A DNA stretch of 64,000 nt, taken from Pseudomonas paracarnis (GTDB taxonomy: Bacteria; Pseudomonadota; Gammaproteobacteria; Pseudomonadales; Pseudomonadaceae). Within the stretch, counting starts at the first letter, position 1. Each line of letters opens with the position of its first letter. Shown one piece after another: positions 15,742 to 24,410 of this stretch. The notes under the pieces were generated by a model, which saw nothing but the letters and a program-made list of their open reading frames with translations, did no database searches and was not told where the DNA came from. The stretch is from contig NZ_CAJFCN010000005.1 of NCBI RefSeq assembly GCF_904063055.1, positions 186,001 to 250,000 of the forward strand, read 5' to 3'. A program made the position numbers and the translations under genes.

Positions 15742-18681
15742 ATGAGCCTTCCAACGCTGGCCGAACTGCCGGCCATTCTGTTGCCTTACGCCAACCGGGC
15801 CGAACAGTCATTTCGTGACGCGGTGGCCGCGCTGGATGACGATCATGGCCTTTCTGCGTGGACGCCGCAACGGTGGGCCGACTTCGCCCGCGTGTGCGCC
15901 GCCAGTGATTTCGTCATTGAACAGAGTGTTCGTGACCCTTTGATGTTGCTGGAGCTGGTGGCCTGGGGCGAGCTGGACCGCGGCTTTGCGCCCGGCGAGC
16001 TGTGCAGCCAGATAGCCGGTGCCGTGCAACAGGCCGAAACAGAAGATGAACTGGGCCGTGCGCTACGCCGCCAACGCACGCGCCAGCAGGTGCGCATCAT
16101 CTGGCGCGACCTCACACGCCAGGCCGACCTGGTGCAAACCTGTCGCGATCTGTCCGACATGGCCGACGCCTGCATCGACCAGGCCTATCAATGGCTGTAC
16201 CAGCGCCACTGCGCCCAGTTCGGCACGCCGACCGGCGCACGCAGTGGCGAGGCGCAGCACATGGTCATCCTCGGCATGGGCAAGCTCGGTGCGGTGGAGC
16301 TGAACCTGTCGTCGGATATCGACCTGATCTTCGCCTACCCCGAAGGCGGCGAGACGGTGGGCGTGAAGCGCGCCCTGGATAATCAGGAGTTCTTTATTCG
16401 CCTGGGTCAAAAACTGATCAAGGCCCTGGACCCGATGACCGTCGACGGTTTTGTCTTCCGCGTCGACATGCGCCTGCGTCCCTACGGTTCGGCCGGCGCC
16501 CTGGTGCTCAGCTTCAACGCGCTGGAGCAGTACTACCAGGACCAGGGCCGGGACTGGGAGCGCTACGCCATGATCAAGGCGCGGGTGGTGGCCGGCGACC
16601 AGGCGGCTGGCGCGCAACTGCTCGACATGCTGCGCCCGTTTGTCTATCGCCGTTATCTGGACTTCTCGGCCATCGAAGCGCTGCGCACCATGAAGCAACT
16701 GATCCAGCAGGAAGTGCGGCGCAAGGGCATGGCCGACAATATCAAGCTGGGCGCGGGCGGCATTCGTGAGGTGGAATTTATCGCCCAGGCATTCCAGCTG
16801 ATCCATGGCGGCCGCGACCTCAGCCTGCAGCAACGCCCGCTGTTGAACGTGCTGGGCACGCTGGAAGGCCAGGGTTATTTGCCCGCGGCGGTGATCAGCG
16901 AGCTGCGCAGCGGTTACGAGTTCCTGCGCTACACCGAACATGCGATCCAGGCGATTGCCGACCGCCAGACGCAAATGCTGCCGGACAGCCCCGAAGACCA
17001 GGCACGCATTGCCTTTATGCTGGGCTTTAGTGACTGGGCCGCGTTCCATGAGCGCCTGATGTACTGGCGTGGCCGTGTGGACTGGCACTTTCGCCAAGTG
17101 ATTGCCGACCCTGATGAAGAAGAGGGCGAAGAAAGCGAATTGGTGGTCGGCGGTGAATGGTTGCCACTGTGGGAGGAATCCCAGGATGACGATGCCGCGT
17201 GCCGCCAACTGAGTGAAGGCGGTTTCGCCGATGCCCCCAAGGCCCTCAAGGCCTTGGCCAACCTGCGCGCCAGCCCGCAGTTGCGCGCCATGCAGCGCCT
17301 GGGGCGTGAGCGCCTGGATGCGTTCATCCCACGCCTGCTGGCCCAGGCCGTTGAACATGCCAACCCAGACCTGGTGCTGGAGCGCGTGTTGCCGCTGGTG
17401 GAAGCCGTGGCCCGGCGTTCGGCCTACCTGGTGTTGCTGACCGAGAACCCCGACGCCCTGCGTCGCCTGCTGACATTGTGCGCAGCCAGCCCGTGGATCG
17501 CCGAACAGATCACCCGTTTCCCGCTGTTGCTCGATGAATTGCTCAACGAAGGCCGCTTGTTCAAGCCGCCGCTGGCGCCGGAACTGGCCGCTGAGTTGCG
17601 CGAGCGCCTCACGCGCATTCCCGAAGATGACCTTGAGCAGCAGATGGAAGCCTTGCGCCATTTCAAACTGGCGCACCGCCTGCGGGTGGCCGCTTCCGAA
17701 ATCGCTGGCAGCCTGCCGTTGATGAAGGTCAGCGACTACCTCACCTGGCTGGCCGAAGCCATTCTTGAACAAGTGCTGGCCCTGGCCTGGCGCCAGACCG
17801 TCGCCCGCCACGGCTCGCCGCAGCGCCTGGACGGCACCCTGTGCGATCCTGGGTTCATCATTGTCGGTTATGGGAAAGTCGGCGGCATCGAACTGGGGCA
17901 TGGTTCGGACCTGGACCTGGTGTTTATCCATGACGGCGACCCCCAGGCCGAGACGGACGGTGCCAAGCCGATCGATGGCGCACAATTCTTTACACGCCTG
18001 GGCCAGCGCATCATTCACCTGCTGACCACCCAGACCAACTCCGGCCAGCTGTATGAAGTGGACATGCGCCTGCGACCTTCCGGCGCATCGGGCTTGTTGG
18101 TGAGTTCCCTGGGGGCGTTTGATCGCTATCAACAAAATGAAGCCTGGACCTGGGAACATCAGGCCCTGATCCGTGCGCGGGTACTGGTGGGCAGCCAGGA
18201 TGTGGGCCAGGCGTTCGAGCAGGTACGGGCTAACGTGTTGGGGCGTGAGCGGGACTTGGAGAAGCTGCGCCAGGAGGTCAGCGAGATGCGTGCCAAGATG
18301 CGTGACAACCTGGGCACCAAGGCCACGACTGCCGGCAGGGGCGCCAATGCCTTCGAGGCCACGGCGCTGTTCGACCTCAAGCAGGACGCCGGAGGTATCG
18401 TCGATATTGAATTTATGGTGCAATACGCGGCTTTGGCGTGGTCTGCGCAACATCCATCGTTGCTGCGCTACACCGACAATATCCGCATTCTGGAGGGCCT
18501 GGAGCAGGTCGGGCTGATGCCCGCCGCCGATGCCCATTTGCTGCGTGAAGTGTACAAGGCTTATCGCTCAGCCGCGCACCGCCAGGCTTTGCAGAACGAG
18601 GCCGGTACGGTAGCCGGGGACCAGTTCGCCGACGAGCGGCGACAGGTGATGCGAATCTGGCAGGCGCTGGGCTTAAATTGA
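15742..18681 (+). CDS. glnE: Bifunctional glutamine synthetase adenylyltransferase/deadenylylase GlnE
   Basis: A 979-residue enzyme that adenylylates and deadenylylates glutamine synthetase in response to nitrogen status through PII. Two nucleotidyltransferase domains are visible: the N-terminal deadenylylase with GMGKLGAVELNLSSDIDLIF (Asp192, Asp194) and the C-terminal adenylyltransferase with GYGKVGGIELGHGSDLDLVF (Asp723, Asp725). The ATG at 15742 follows AAGGA. It is divergent from aceE. In the pseudomonads I remember, ilvE follows glnE; here a REP element and then waaF follow directly. Confidence 0.97.
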   Translation: MSLPTLAELPAILLPYANRAEQSFRDAVAALDDDHGLSAWTPQRWADFARVCAASDFVIEQSVRDPLMLLELVAWGELDRGFAPGELCSQIAGAVQQAETEDELGRALRRQRTRQQVRIIWRDLTRQADLVQTCRDLSDMADACIDQAYQWLYQRHCAQFGTPTGARSGEAQHMVILGMGKLGAVELNLSSDIDLIFAYPEGGETVGVKRALDNQEFFIRLGQKLIKALDPMTVDGFVFRVDMRLRPYGSAGALVLSFNALEQYYQDQGRDWERYAMIKARVVAGDQAAGAQLLDMLRPFVYRRYLDFSAIEALRTMKQLIQQEVRRKGMADNIKLGAGGIREVEFIAQAFQLIHGGRDLSLQQRPLLNVLGTLEGQGYLPAAVISELRSGYEFLRYTEHAIQAIADRQTQMLPDSPEDQARIAFMLGFSDWAAFHERLMYWRGRVDWHFRQVIADPDEEEGEESELVVGGEWLPLWEESQDDDAACRQLSEGGFADAPKALKALANLRASPQLRAMQRLGRERLDAFIPRLLAQAVEHANPDLVLERVLPLVEAVARRSAYLVLLTENPDALRRLLTLCAASPWIAEQITRFPLLLDELLNEGRLFKPPLAPELAAELRERLTRIPEDDLEQQMEALRHFKLAHRLRVAASEIAGSLPLMKVSDYLTWLAEAILEQVLALAWRQTVARHGSPQRLDGTLCDPGFIIVGYGKVGGIELGHGSDLDLVFIHDGDPQAETDGAKPIDGAQFFTRLGQRIIHLLTTQTNSGQLYEVDMRLRPSGASGLLVSSLGAFDRYQQNEAWTWEHQALIRARVLVGSQDVGQAFEQVRANVLGRERDLEKLRQEVSEMRAKMRDNLGTKATTAGRGANAFEATALFDLKQDAGGIVDIEFMVQYAALAWSAQHPSLLRYTDNIRILEGLEQVGLMPAADAHLLREVYKAYRSAAHRQALQNEAGTVAGDQFADERRQVMRIWQALGLN

Positions 18682-18729
18682 AACTCGACTGATTGGCGAC
18701 GCCAATTTTTATATGGGATGCGGATTAAG

Positions 18730-18815
18730 GTGGGAGCCGGGCTTGCCCGCGATGCAGGCGCCTCGGTTTATCAGGGATACCGAGGTGATGCGATCGCAGG
18801 CAAGCCAGCTCCCAC
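18730..18815. repeat. REP-type inverted repeat between glnE and waaF
   Basis: GTGGGAGCCGGGCTTGCCCGCGATGC... and its imperfect complement ending in CAGCTCCCAC bracket a loop containing a CCTCGGT/ACCGAGG inner stem. The element fills the glnE-waaF gap. Confidence 0.85.
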
Positions 18816-18902
18816 ATAAAGATGCTCCCTGGCGCACCGCGATCTACAGTTATTATCGAGGCGGGGAGGCATAGGCCTCCCCGCATCGTTTGTGGAAACT
18901 AC

Positions 18903-19937
18903 ATGAATATTCTGATCGTTGGGCCCAGTTGGGTCGGTGACATGGTGATGGCACAGACACTGTTTCGGTGCCTGCGCCTGCGCTATCCAGACTGCCAGAT
19001 CGACGTGCTCGCCCCTGAGTGGAGCCGGCCGATCCTCGAGCGCATGCCAGAGGTGCGTAAGGCCTTGAGCTTCCCGCTCGGCCACGGCGCCCTTGAGTTG
19101 GCGACCCGCCGACGTATCGGCAAGTCCATGGCGGGCCAGTACGACCAGGCGATCCTGCTGCCTAACTCGCTGAAGTCGGCGCTGGTGCCGTACTTTGCCG
19201 GTATCCCCAAGCGCACCGGCTGGCGCGGCGAGTTTCGCTATGTGCTGCTCAACGACGTGCGCACCCTGGATAAAGCCCGTTACCCGTTGATGATCGAACG
19301 CTTTATGGCTTTGGCCTACGAGCCGGGCACTGAACTGCCCAAGCCGTACCCGCGCCCCAGCTTGCAGATCGACCCGGTGACCCGCGACGCGGCGCTGGCC
19401 AAGTTCGGCCTGACCCTGGATCGGCCCGTATTGGCCTTGTGCCCGGGCGCCGAATTTGGCGAGTCCAAGCGTTGGCCGTCGGAGCATTACGCCAAAGTCG
19501 CCGAAACCAAGATCCGCGAAGGCTGGCAGGTGTGGTTGTTCGGCTCCAAGAACGATCATTCGGTGGGTGAAGACATTCGTCAGCGCTTGATCCCCGGCCT
19601 GCGTGAAGAGGCGGTGAACCTCAGTGGCGACACGTCCCTGGCCGAGGCCATCGACCTGTTGTCGTGCGCCGATTCGGTGGTGTCCAACGACTCCGGCCTG
19701 ATGCATGTGGCGGCGGCGCTGAACCGTCCGCTGGTGGCCGTGTACGGCTCCACATCCCCAGGCTTCACTCCGCCGTTAGCCGACAAGGTCGAAGTGGTGC
19801 GCCTGGGCCTGGATTGCAGCCCGTGCTTTGACCGTACTTGCCGCTTCGGCCACTACAACTGCCTGCGCCAGTTGCTGCCCCAGCCGGTAACCGATGCCCT
19901 GCAGCGTTTGCAGGGCGACGTGGTCGAGGTTCATTGA
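18903..19937 (+). CDS. waaF: ADP-heptose:LPS heptosyltransferase II WaaF
   Basis: A 344-residue GT9 glycosyltransferase that adds the second heptose to the LPS inner core on the cytoplasmic face of the inner membrane. The start at 18903 (MNILIVGPSWVGDMVMAQTL) is the standard WaaF N terminus; an upstream in-frame ATG would add 27 unrelated residues. C-terminal motifs CPGAEFGESKRWP and NDSGLMHVAAALNRP are those of the family. It is the first gene of the waaF-waaC-waaG-waaP core operon. Confidence 0.96.
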   Translation: MNILIVGPSWVGDMVMAQTLFRCLRLRYPDCQIDVLAPEWSRPILERMPEVRKALSFPLGHGALELATRRRIGKSMAGQYDQAILLPNSLKSALVPYFAGIPKRTGWRGEFRYVLLNDVRTLDKARYPLMIERFMALAYEPGTELPKPYPRPSLQIDPVTRDAALAKFGLTLDRPVLALCPGAEFGESKRWPSEHYAKVAETKIREGWQVWLFGSKNDHSVGEDIRQRLIPGLREEAVNLSGDTSLAEAIDLLSCADSVVSNDSGLMHVAAALNRPLVAVYGSTSPGFTPPLADKVEVVRLGLDCSPCFDRTCRFGHYNCLRQLLPQPVTDALQRLQGDVVEVH

Positions 19938-19938
19938 G

Positions 19939-21000
19939 TTGCGGGTTCTGGTAATCAAGACCTCATCCCTGGGCGACGTGATCCATGCCTTGCCGGCCCT
20001 CACCGACGCAGCGCGGGCGATTCCCGGCATTCGGTTCGACTGGGTGGTGGAAGAAGGCTTTGCCGAAATCCCCACCTGGCACCCGGCGGTCGACAAGGTG
20101 ATTCCGGTGGCGATTCGCCGCTGGCGCAAGAACCTCTGGCAAACCGTCAAGAGCGGTGAATGGCGGCGCTTCAAGCAGGCGGTGCAGTCGACCAAATATG
20201 ACCTGGTGATCGACGCCCAGGGCTTGCTCAAAAGCGCCTGGCTGACGCGCTATGTGCGGGCGCCCATCGCTGGCTTCGACAAAGACTCTGCGCGTGAACC
20301 CCTGGCTGCGCGCTTTTATTCCCGGCGCCTGGCCGTGGCCCGTGGGCAGCATGCGGTGGAGCGCTTGCGCCAGCTGTTTGCCGTGGCCCTGGGCTACGAC
20401 CTGCCCCAACGCCTGGGCGACTACGGCCTGAGCGTTGAAAAGCTGCTCGGCCTGCCGCCGAAAAAACCGTTCGTATTGCTGTTGCATGGCACCACTTGGG
20501 ACACCAAGCACTGGCCCGAAGCCTATTGGCGCGAGCTGGCCGAACGCATGGGCCGCCTGGGCGTGGACGTAAAGCTGCCGTGGGGCAACGCCGCCGAAAA
20601 GGCGCGGGCCGAACGCCTGGCCCTCGGCCTGCCCAACACCGAAGTGTTGCCCAAGCTCAACCTGGCGGGCGTTGCCCGTGTCTTGGCGAGCGCCCGTGCC
20701 TGCGTGGCCGTCGACACCGGCCTTGGCCACTTGGCGGCGGCATTGGACGTGCCGACCATTTCCCTGTTTGGCCCCACCAACCCAGGCCTTACCGGTGCCT
20801 ACGGCAAAGGCCAGATTCACTTGGCCAGCGACTGGCCGTGCGCGCCTTGCCTGCAAAAACAGTGCACTTATCAACCCACTGCCGACGACCTGCGGCGGTT
20901 CGACATCGCCCGCGAGTCGCCCCTGTGCTTCACGCGCTTGAACCCTGAGCGTGTTGCAAGCCGGCTGAGCACGTTGTTACTGGCCGAGGAGCAGCACTGA
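19939..21000 (+). CDS. waaC: LPS heptosyltransferase I WaaC
   Basis: A 353-residue GT9 enzyme that transfers the first heptose to Kdo2-lipid A. The family N terminus (M)RVLVIKTSSLGDVIHALPAL begins at a TTG codon (19939) one base after the waaF stop codon, behind GAGG; the alternative ATG at 19894 would lie inside waaF. Ligand-binding segments LLHGTTWDTKHWP and AVDTGLGHLAAALDVP are present. The stop overlaps the waaG start (TGATG). Confidence 0.95.
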   Translation: MRVLVIKTSSLGDVIHALPALTDAARAIPGIRFDWVVEEGFAEIPTWHPAVDKVIPVAIRRWRKNLWQTVKSGEWRRFKQAVQSTKYDLVIDAQGLLKSAWLTRYVRAPIAGFDKDSAREPLAARFYSRRLAVARGQHAVERLRQLFAVALGYDLPQRLGDYGLSVEKLLGLPPKKPFVLLLHGTTWDTKHWPEAYWRELAERMGRLGVDVKLPWGNAAEKARAERLALGLPNTEVLPKLNLAGVARVLASARACVAVDTGLGHLAAALDVPTISLFGPTNPGLTGAYGKGQIHLASDWPCAPCLQKQCTYQPTADDLRRFDIARESPLCFTRLNPERVASRLSTLLLAEEQH

Positions 21001-22124
21001 TGCAACTGGCTTTTGTTCTGTACAAGTACTTCCCTTTCGGTGGCCTGCAGCGCGACTTCATGCGCATCGCCCTGGAATGCCAGCAGCGCGGCCACAGCAT
21101 TCGGGTGTACACCCTGATCTGGGAAGGTGATATCCCGCCAGGCTTTGAGGTGCTGGTGGCGCCGGTCAAGGCCTTGGTCAACCACCGTCGCAACGAAAAG
21201 CTCTACGCCTGGATCCAGGCCGACCTGGCCAAGCGCCCAGTGGACCGCGTGGTGGGCTTCAACAAAATGCCGGGGCTGGACCTGTACTTTGCCGCCGACG
21301 GTGTGTTCGAGGACAAGGCCCAGACCCTGCGAAACCCGATGTATCGCTGGTTCGGGCGCTACAAGCACTTTGCCGAATACGAGCGCGCCGTGTTCGATAA
21401 AAACGCCAAGACGCAGATCATGGTGTTGTCTGAGCATCAGCAGCAGCTGTTTACCCAGTATTACGGCACCCAGGCCGAGCGTTTTCACCTGTTGCCACCG
21501 GGTATTGCCCGCGACCGCCGCGCCCCGCCGAACGCCGCCGAAATCCGCGCCGAGTTCCGCGCTGAATTTGGCTTGGCCGAGGATGATCTGCTGTTGGTGC
21601 AGATCGGTTCGGGGTTCAAGACCAAGGGCGTCGACCGCAGCCTCAAGGCGCTGGCCGCTCTGCCTTCGCGGCTGAAGAAACGCACCCGGCTATTTGTAAT
21701 CGGCCAGGACGACCCCAAAGTATTCCAATTGCAGAGCGCGGCGCTGGGCCTGGGCGACCAGGTGCAGTTCTTCAAGGGCCGCAATGATATTCCGCGTTTC
21801 CTGCTGGGGGCGGACCTGTTGATTCACCCTGCGTACAACGAGGCGGCCGGCATGGTGCTGGTCGAAGCGGTGGTCGCCGGCCTCCCTGTACTGGTGAGCC
21901 AGGTGTGCGGCTATGCGTTCTACATCGACAAGGCCCAGAGCGGCCGGGTGTTGGACGAGCCGTTCGAGCAAACCCAGCTCAACCAGTATTTGGTCGATAT
22001 GCTCGACGACCCACAAGCGCGTGCGACCTGGAGTCGCAATGGTCTGGCCTTCGCCGAGACGGCCGACCTCTTTAGCATGCCGCAGTACGCTGCGGACCTG
22101 ATTCTGGCGGAGCCAAACCGATGA
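21000..22124 (+). CDS. waaG: LPS core glucosyltransferase I WaaG
   Basis: A 374-residue GT4 (GT-B fold) glycosyltransferase that adds the first outer-core hexose to heptose II. The N terminus MQLAFVLYKYFPFGGLQRD and the C-terminal nucleotide-sugar motif HPAYNEAAGMVLVEAVVAGLP (residues 278 onward) are typical of WaaG. Its start overlaps the waaC stop by one base and its stop overlaps waaP by four, so translation is coupled along the operon. Confidence 0.95.
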   Translation: MQLAFVLYKYFPFGGLQRDFMRIALECQQRGHSIRVYTLIWEGDIPPGFEVLVAPVKALVNHRRNEKLYAWIQADLAKRPVDRVVGFNKMPGLDLYFAADGVFEDKAQTLRNPMYRWFGRYKHFAEYERAVFDKNAKTQIMVLSEHQQQLFTQYYGTQAERFHLLPPGIARDRRAPPNAAEIRAEFRAEFGLAEDDLLLVQIGSGFKTKGVDRSLKALAALPSRLKKRTRLFVIGQDDPKVFQLQSAALGLGDQVQFFKGRNDIPRFLLGADLLIHPAYNEAAGMVLVEAVVAGLPVLVSQVCGYAFYIDKAQSGRVLDEPFEQTQLNQYLVDMLDDPQARATWSRNGLAFAETADLFSMPQYAADLILAEPNR

Positions 22125-22927
22125 AGTTGATTCTAGCCGAACCCTTCAGGACCCTCTGGGCCGGACGCGATGCGTTCGCCGAGGTCGAGAAGCTGGAAGG
22201 CCAGGTGTTCCGCGAGCTGGCCGCTCGCCGTACGTTGCGTACGGTGGTCGAGGGCCAGCCTTATTTTGTGAAGATCCACCGTGGGATCGGCTGGGGCGAA
22301 ATCCTCAAGAACCTGGTCACCGCCAAATTACCGGTGTTGGGCGCGGGCCAGGAGTGGGTGGCGATCCAGCGCTTGCAGGCGCTTGGCGTACCGACCATGA
22401 CCGCCGTGGCGTTCGGTGAAAAAGGCAGCAACCCGGCCGACCAGCATTCGTTCATCATCACCCAGGAACTGACCCCCATCATCAGCCTGGAAGACCTGAC
22501 CCTGGACTGGGTCAAGCAACCGCCCGTGCCGGCCATCAAGCATGCCTTGACCCTTGAGCTGGCGCGTACCGTGGGCGCGATGCACCGCGGCGGCGTCAAC
22601 CACCGTGACTGCTACCTGTGCCATTTCCTGCTGCACACCGACCGGCCTATCAGCGTCGACAACCTCAAGCTGTCGGTGATCGACCTGCACCGTGCCCAGG
22701 TACGTGCGACGATCCCCGTGCGTTGGCGCAACAAAGACCTGGCCGGCCTGTATTACTCCGCGTTGGAGATCGGCTTGACCCAGCGCGACAAGCTGCGTTT
22801 TCTCAAGGCCTACTTCCAGCAGCCGCTGCGCCAGATCCTGGCAGAGCAAACCGCGCTGTTGTCTGCGCTGGAACGCATGGCAGCAAAGCTGTATGCGCGT
22901 AAACAGCGATATGGGGATGCGATCTGA
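22121..22927 (+). CDS. waaP: LPS core heptose(I) kinase WaaP
   Basis: A 268-residue kinase-fold protein that phosphorylates the first heptose of the inner core; in P. aeruginosa this step is essential and contributes to outer-membrane stability. The ATP-binding Lys51 lies in YFVKIHRG. The catalytic segment NHRDCYLCHFLL places Asp at residue 163, the position reported as catalytic in P. aeruginosa WaaP. The metal-binding Asp follows in SVIDLHRAQV. Start and stop both overlap neighbouring genes. Confidence 0.95.
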   Translation: MKLILAEPFRTLWAGRDAFAEVEKLEGQVFRELAARRTLRTVVEGQPYFVKIHRGIGWGEILKNLVTAKLPVLGAGQEWVAIQRLQALGVPTMTAVAFGEKGSNPADQHSFIITQELTPIISLEDLTLDWVKQPPVPAIKHALTLELARTVGAMHRGGVNHRDCYLCHFLLHTDRPISVDNLKLSVIDLHRAQVRATIPVRWRNKDLAGLYYSALEIGLTQRDKLRFLKAYFQQPLRQILAEQTALLSALERMAAKLYARKQRYGDAI

Positions 22928-23661
22928 TGGCGGGTTGGAATCTGGAACCTGCCTACGCCGCCCTGGCGGATGACTTTGGAAGCCTGGACGCGGTGTTCGC
23001 CCTGCAAGGCGAGCGGCTGACCCGCGACCCGTTGTCGGAAGTGATCCGGGTGGAGCGTGGCGGGGTCAATTATTACGTCAAGCGCTACGTAGGTGCCGGC
23101 AAGGGCCTGCGTCGTTACTTGGGCAGGCCGCGGGTGAAGTCCGAATGGCAGAACCTCAAGCGCTTCGCCAAGTGGGGCATCCCTACCGCCGACGTGGTGG
23201 CCTGGGGCCTGGACCGTAAGGGCCTGGCCTATAACCGTGGCGCCATGATCACCCGCGAACTGCCCAAGACCGAAGATCTGTCGGTGCTGGCCGAGCGTCA
23301 CGATGAGCGCCTCAAAGACCCCCGGTGGGTCGATGGCATCAGCCGCCAGCTCGCCGAATACACGCGCACCATGCACGATCACCGCTTCACCCATAACGAC
23401 TTGAAGTGGCGCAATCTGCTGGTGGACGACCAACGCACCCTGTACCTGATCGACTGCCCCAACGGTGATTTCTGGCGCGGTTTCTGGCTCAAGTACCGCA
23501 TCACCAAAGACCTGGCCTGCCTGGACAAAGTCGCCAAGTATCACTTGTCGGCCACCCAGCGCCTGCGCTTCTACCTGCAATATCGTCAGCGCGCGCACCT
23601 GACCGCGTCGGACAAACAGCGAATTCGCCATGTGGTGAAGTTTTTCGAGGGACGCGAATGA
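22927..23661 (+). CDS. wapP: LPS core kinase, WapP-like
   Basis: A 244-residue protein with the small eukaryotic-like kinase fold of LPS kinases. An ATP-binding Lys (YYVKRYVG) is followed by an intact catalytic loop, THNDLKWRNLL (Asp158), and a metal site, LIDCPNGDF, so it should be an active kinase. By position right after waaP it corresponds to WapP of P. aeruginosa, implicated in inner-core heptose phosphorylation; the symbol rests on that synteny. Its start overlaps the waaP stop by one base. Confidence 0.82.
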   Translation: MAGWNLEPAYAALADDFGSLDAVFALQGERLTRDPLSEVIRVERGGVNYYVKRYVGAGKGLRRYLGRPRVKSEWQNLKRFAKWGIPTADVVAWGLDRKGLAYNRGAMITRELPKTEDLSVLAERHDERLKDPRWVDGISRQLAEYTRTMHDHRFTHNDLKWRNLLVDDQRTLYLIDCPNGDFWRGFWLKYRITKDLACLDKVAKYHLSATQRLRFYLQYRQRAHLTASDKQRIRHVVKFFEGRE

Positions 23662-24410
23662 GTGACTTCCTGGCGGCCGAAGACCGCGCTCTGCTTGAGC
23701 GCAACGGCCTGGCGACCTTCGACGCGCTGTGGGCCAAGCAACTGGATGCAGTGGACGAGCCGAACACCAGCGGCGACGGTTGGAGCAGTGTGTATCGCCT
23801 GGAGCTTGAGGGGCAGGGTTACTACCTCAAGCGCCAGAGCAACTACCTCACGCGCACCTTGCACCGCCCGTTCGGCGAGCCGAGTTTTGCCCGCGAGTTT
23901 CGCAACATCAGCCTGTATCGAAAGCTCGGTATACCGGCCCTGCAAGCGGCGTTCTTCGGTGAACGCAAGGTCAAGGGCGAGCGCCGGGCGATGCTGCTCA
24001 CCCGTGCGCTGGATGGCTGGAATGACCTGGACTCGTTGCTGGAGCAGTGGTCGCAATTGAGCGCAGCCCAGCACAGTGCGATCCTGTTGGCGTGCGGCAA
24101 GCTGGCGCGTCATCTGCACAGCGTCGGGCAAGTGCATGGCTGTTTTTACCCCAAGCATATTTTCCTGCAGCCTGCCGGTGAGGGTTATGCCGCGCAGTTG
24201 ATCGACCTGGAGAAAACCCGCCCGCTGCTGTTTGGCTGGCGTGACCGGGTCAAGGACCTGGAACCGCTGCTGCGCCGCGCGCCGCAATGGTCGGACGCGC
24301 AGGTGCGCCAATTGCTGGCGGCGTACCTTGAGCAGTCCGAGGACAGTGCCCTGGTGTCCACTTGGCACCAGCGCCTGACCGCGCGCCGCAGCCATAAGGA
24401 GAACCGCTGA
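23658..24410 (+). CDS. InaA-family LPS kinase-like protein
   Basis: A 250-residue protein with an InaA/LPS-kinase fold. YYLKRQSNYL supplies a candidate ATP-binding Lys. The loop that is usually HGD-hh-xxN reads VHGCFYPKHIFL, with Cys162 where catalytic Asp is expected and His where Asn is expected; similar HG-x-xYPKH loops occur in other InaA proteins as I recall, so this may be a distinct subfamily rather than a dead kinase. The metal motif LIDLEKTRP is kept. It overlaps the preceding gene by four bases and the next by one. Confidence 0.8.
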   Translation: MSDFLAAEDRALLERNGLATFDALWAKQLDAVDEPNTSGDGWSSVYRLELEGQGYYLKRQSNYLTRTLHRPFGEPSFAREFRNISLYRKLGIPALQAAFFGERKVKGERRAMLLTRALDGWNDLDSLLEQWSQLSAAQHSAILLACGKLARHLHSVGQVHGCFYPKHIFLQPAGEGYAAQLIDLEKTRPLLFGWRDRVKDLEPLLRRAPQWSDAQVRQLLAAYLEQSEDSALVSTWHQRLTARRSHKENR

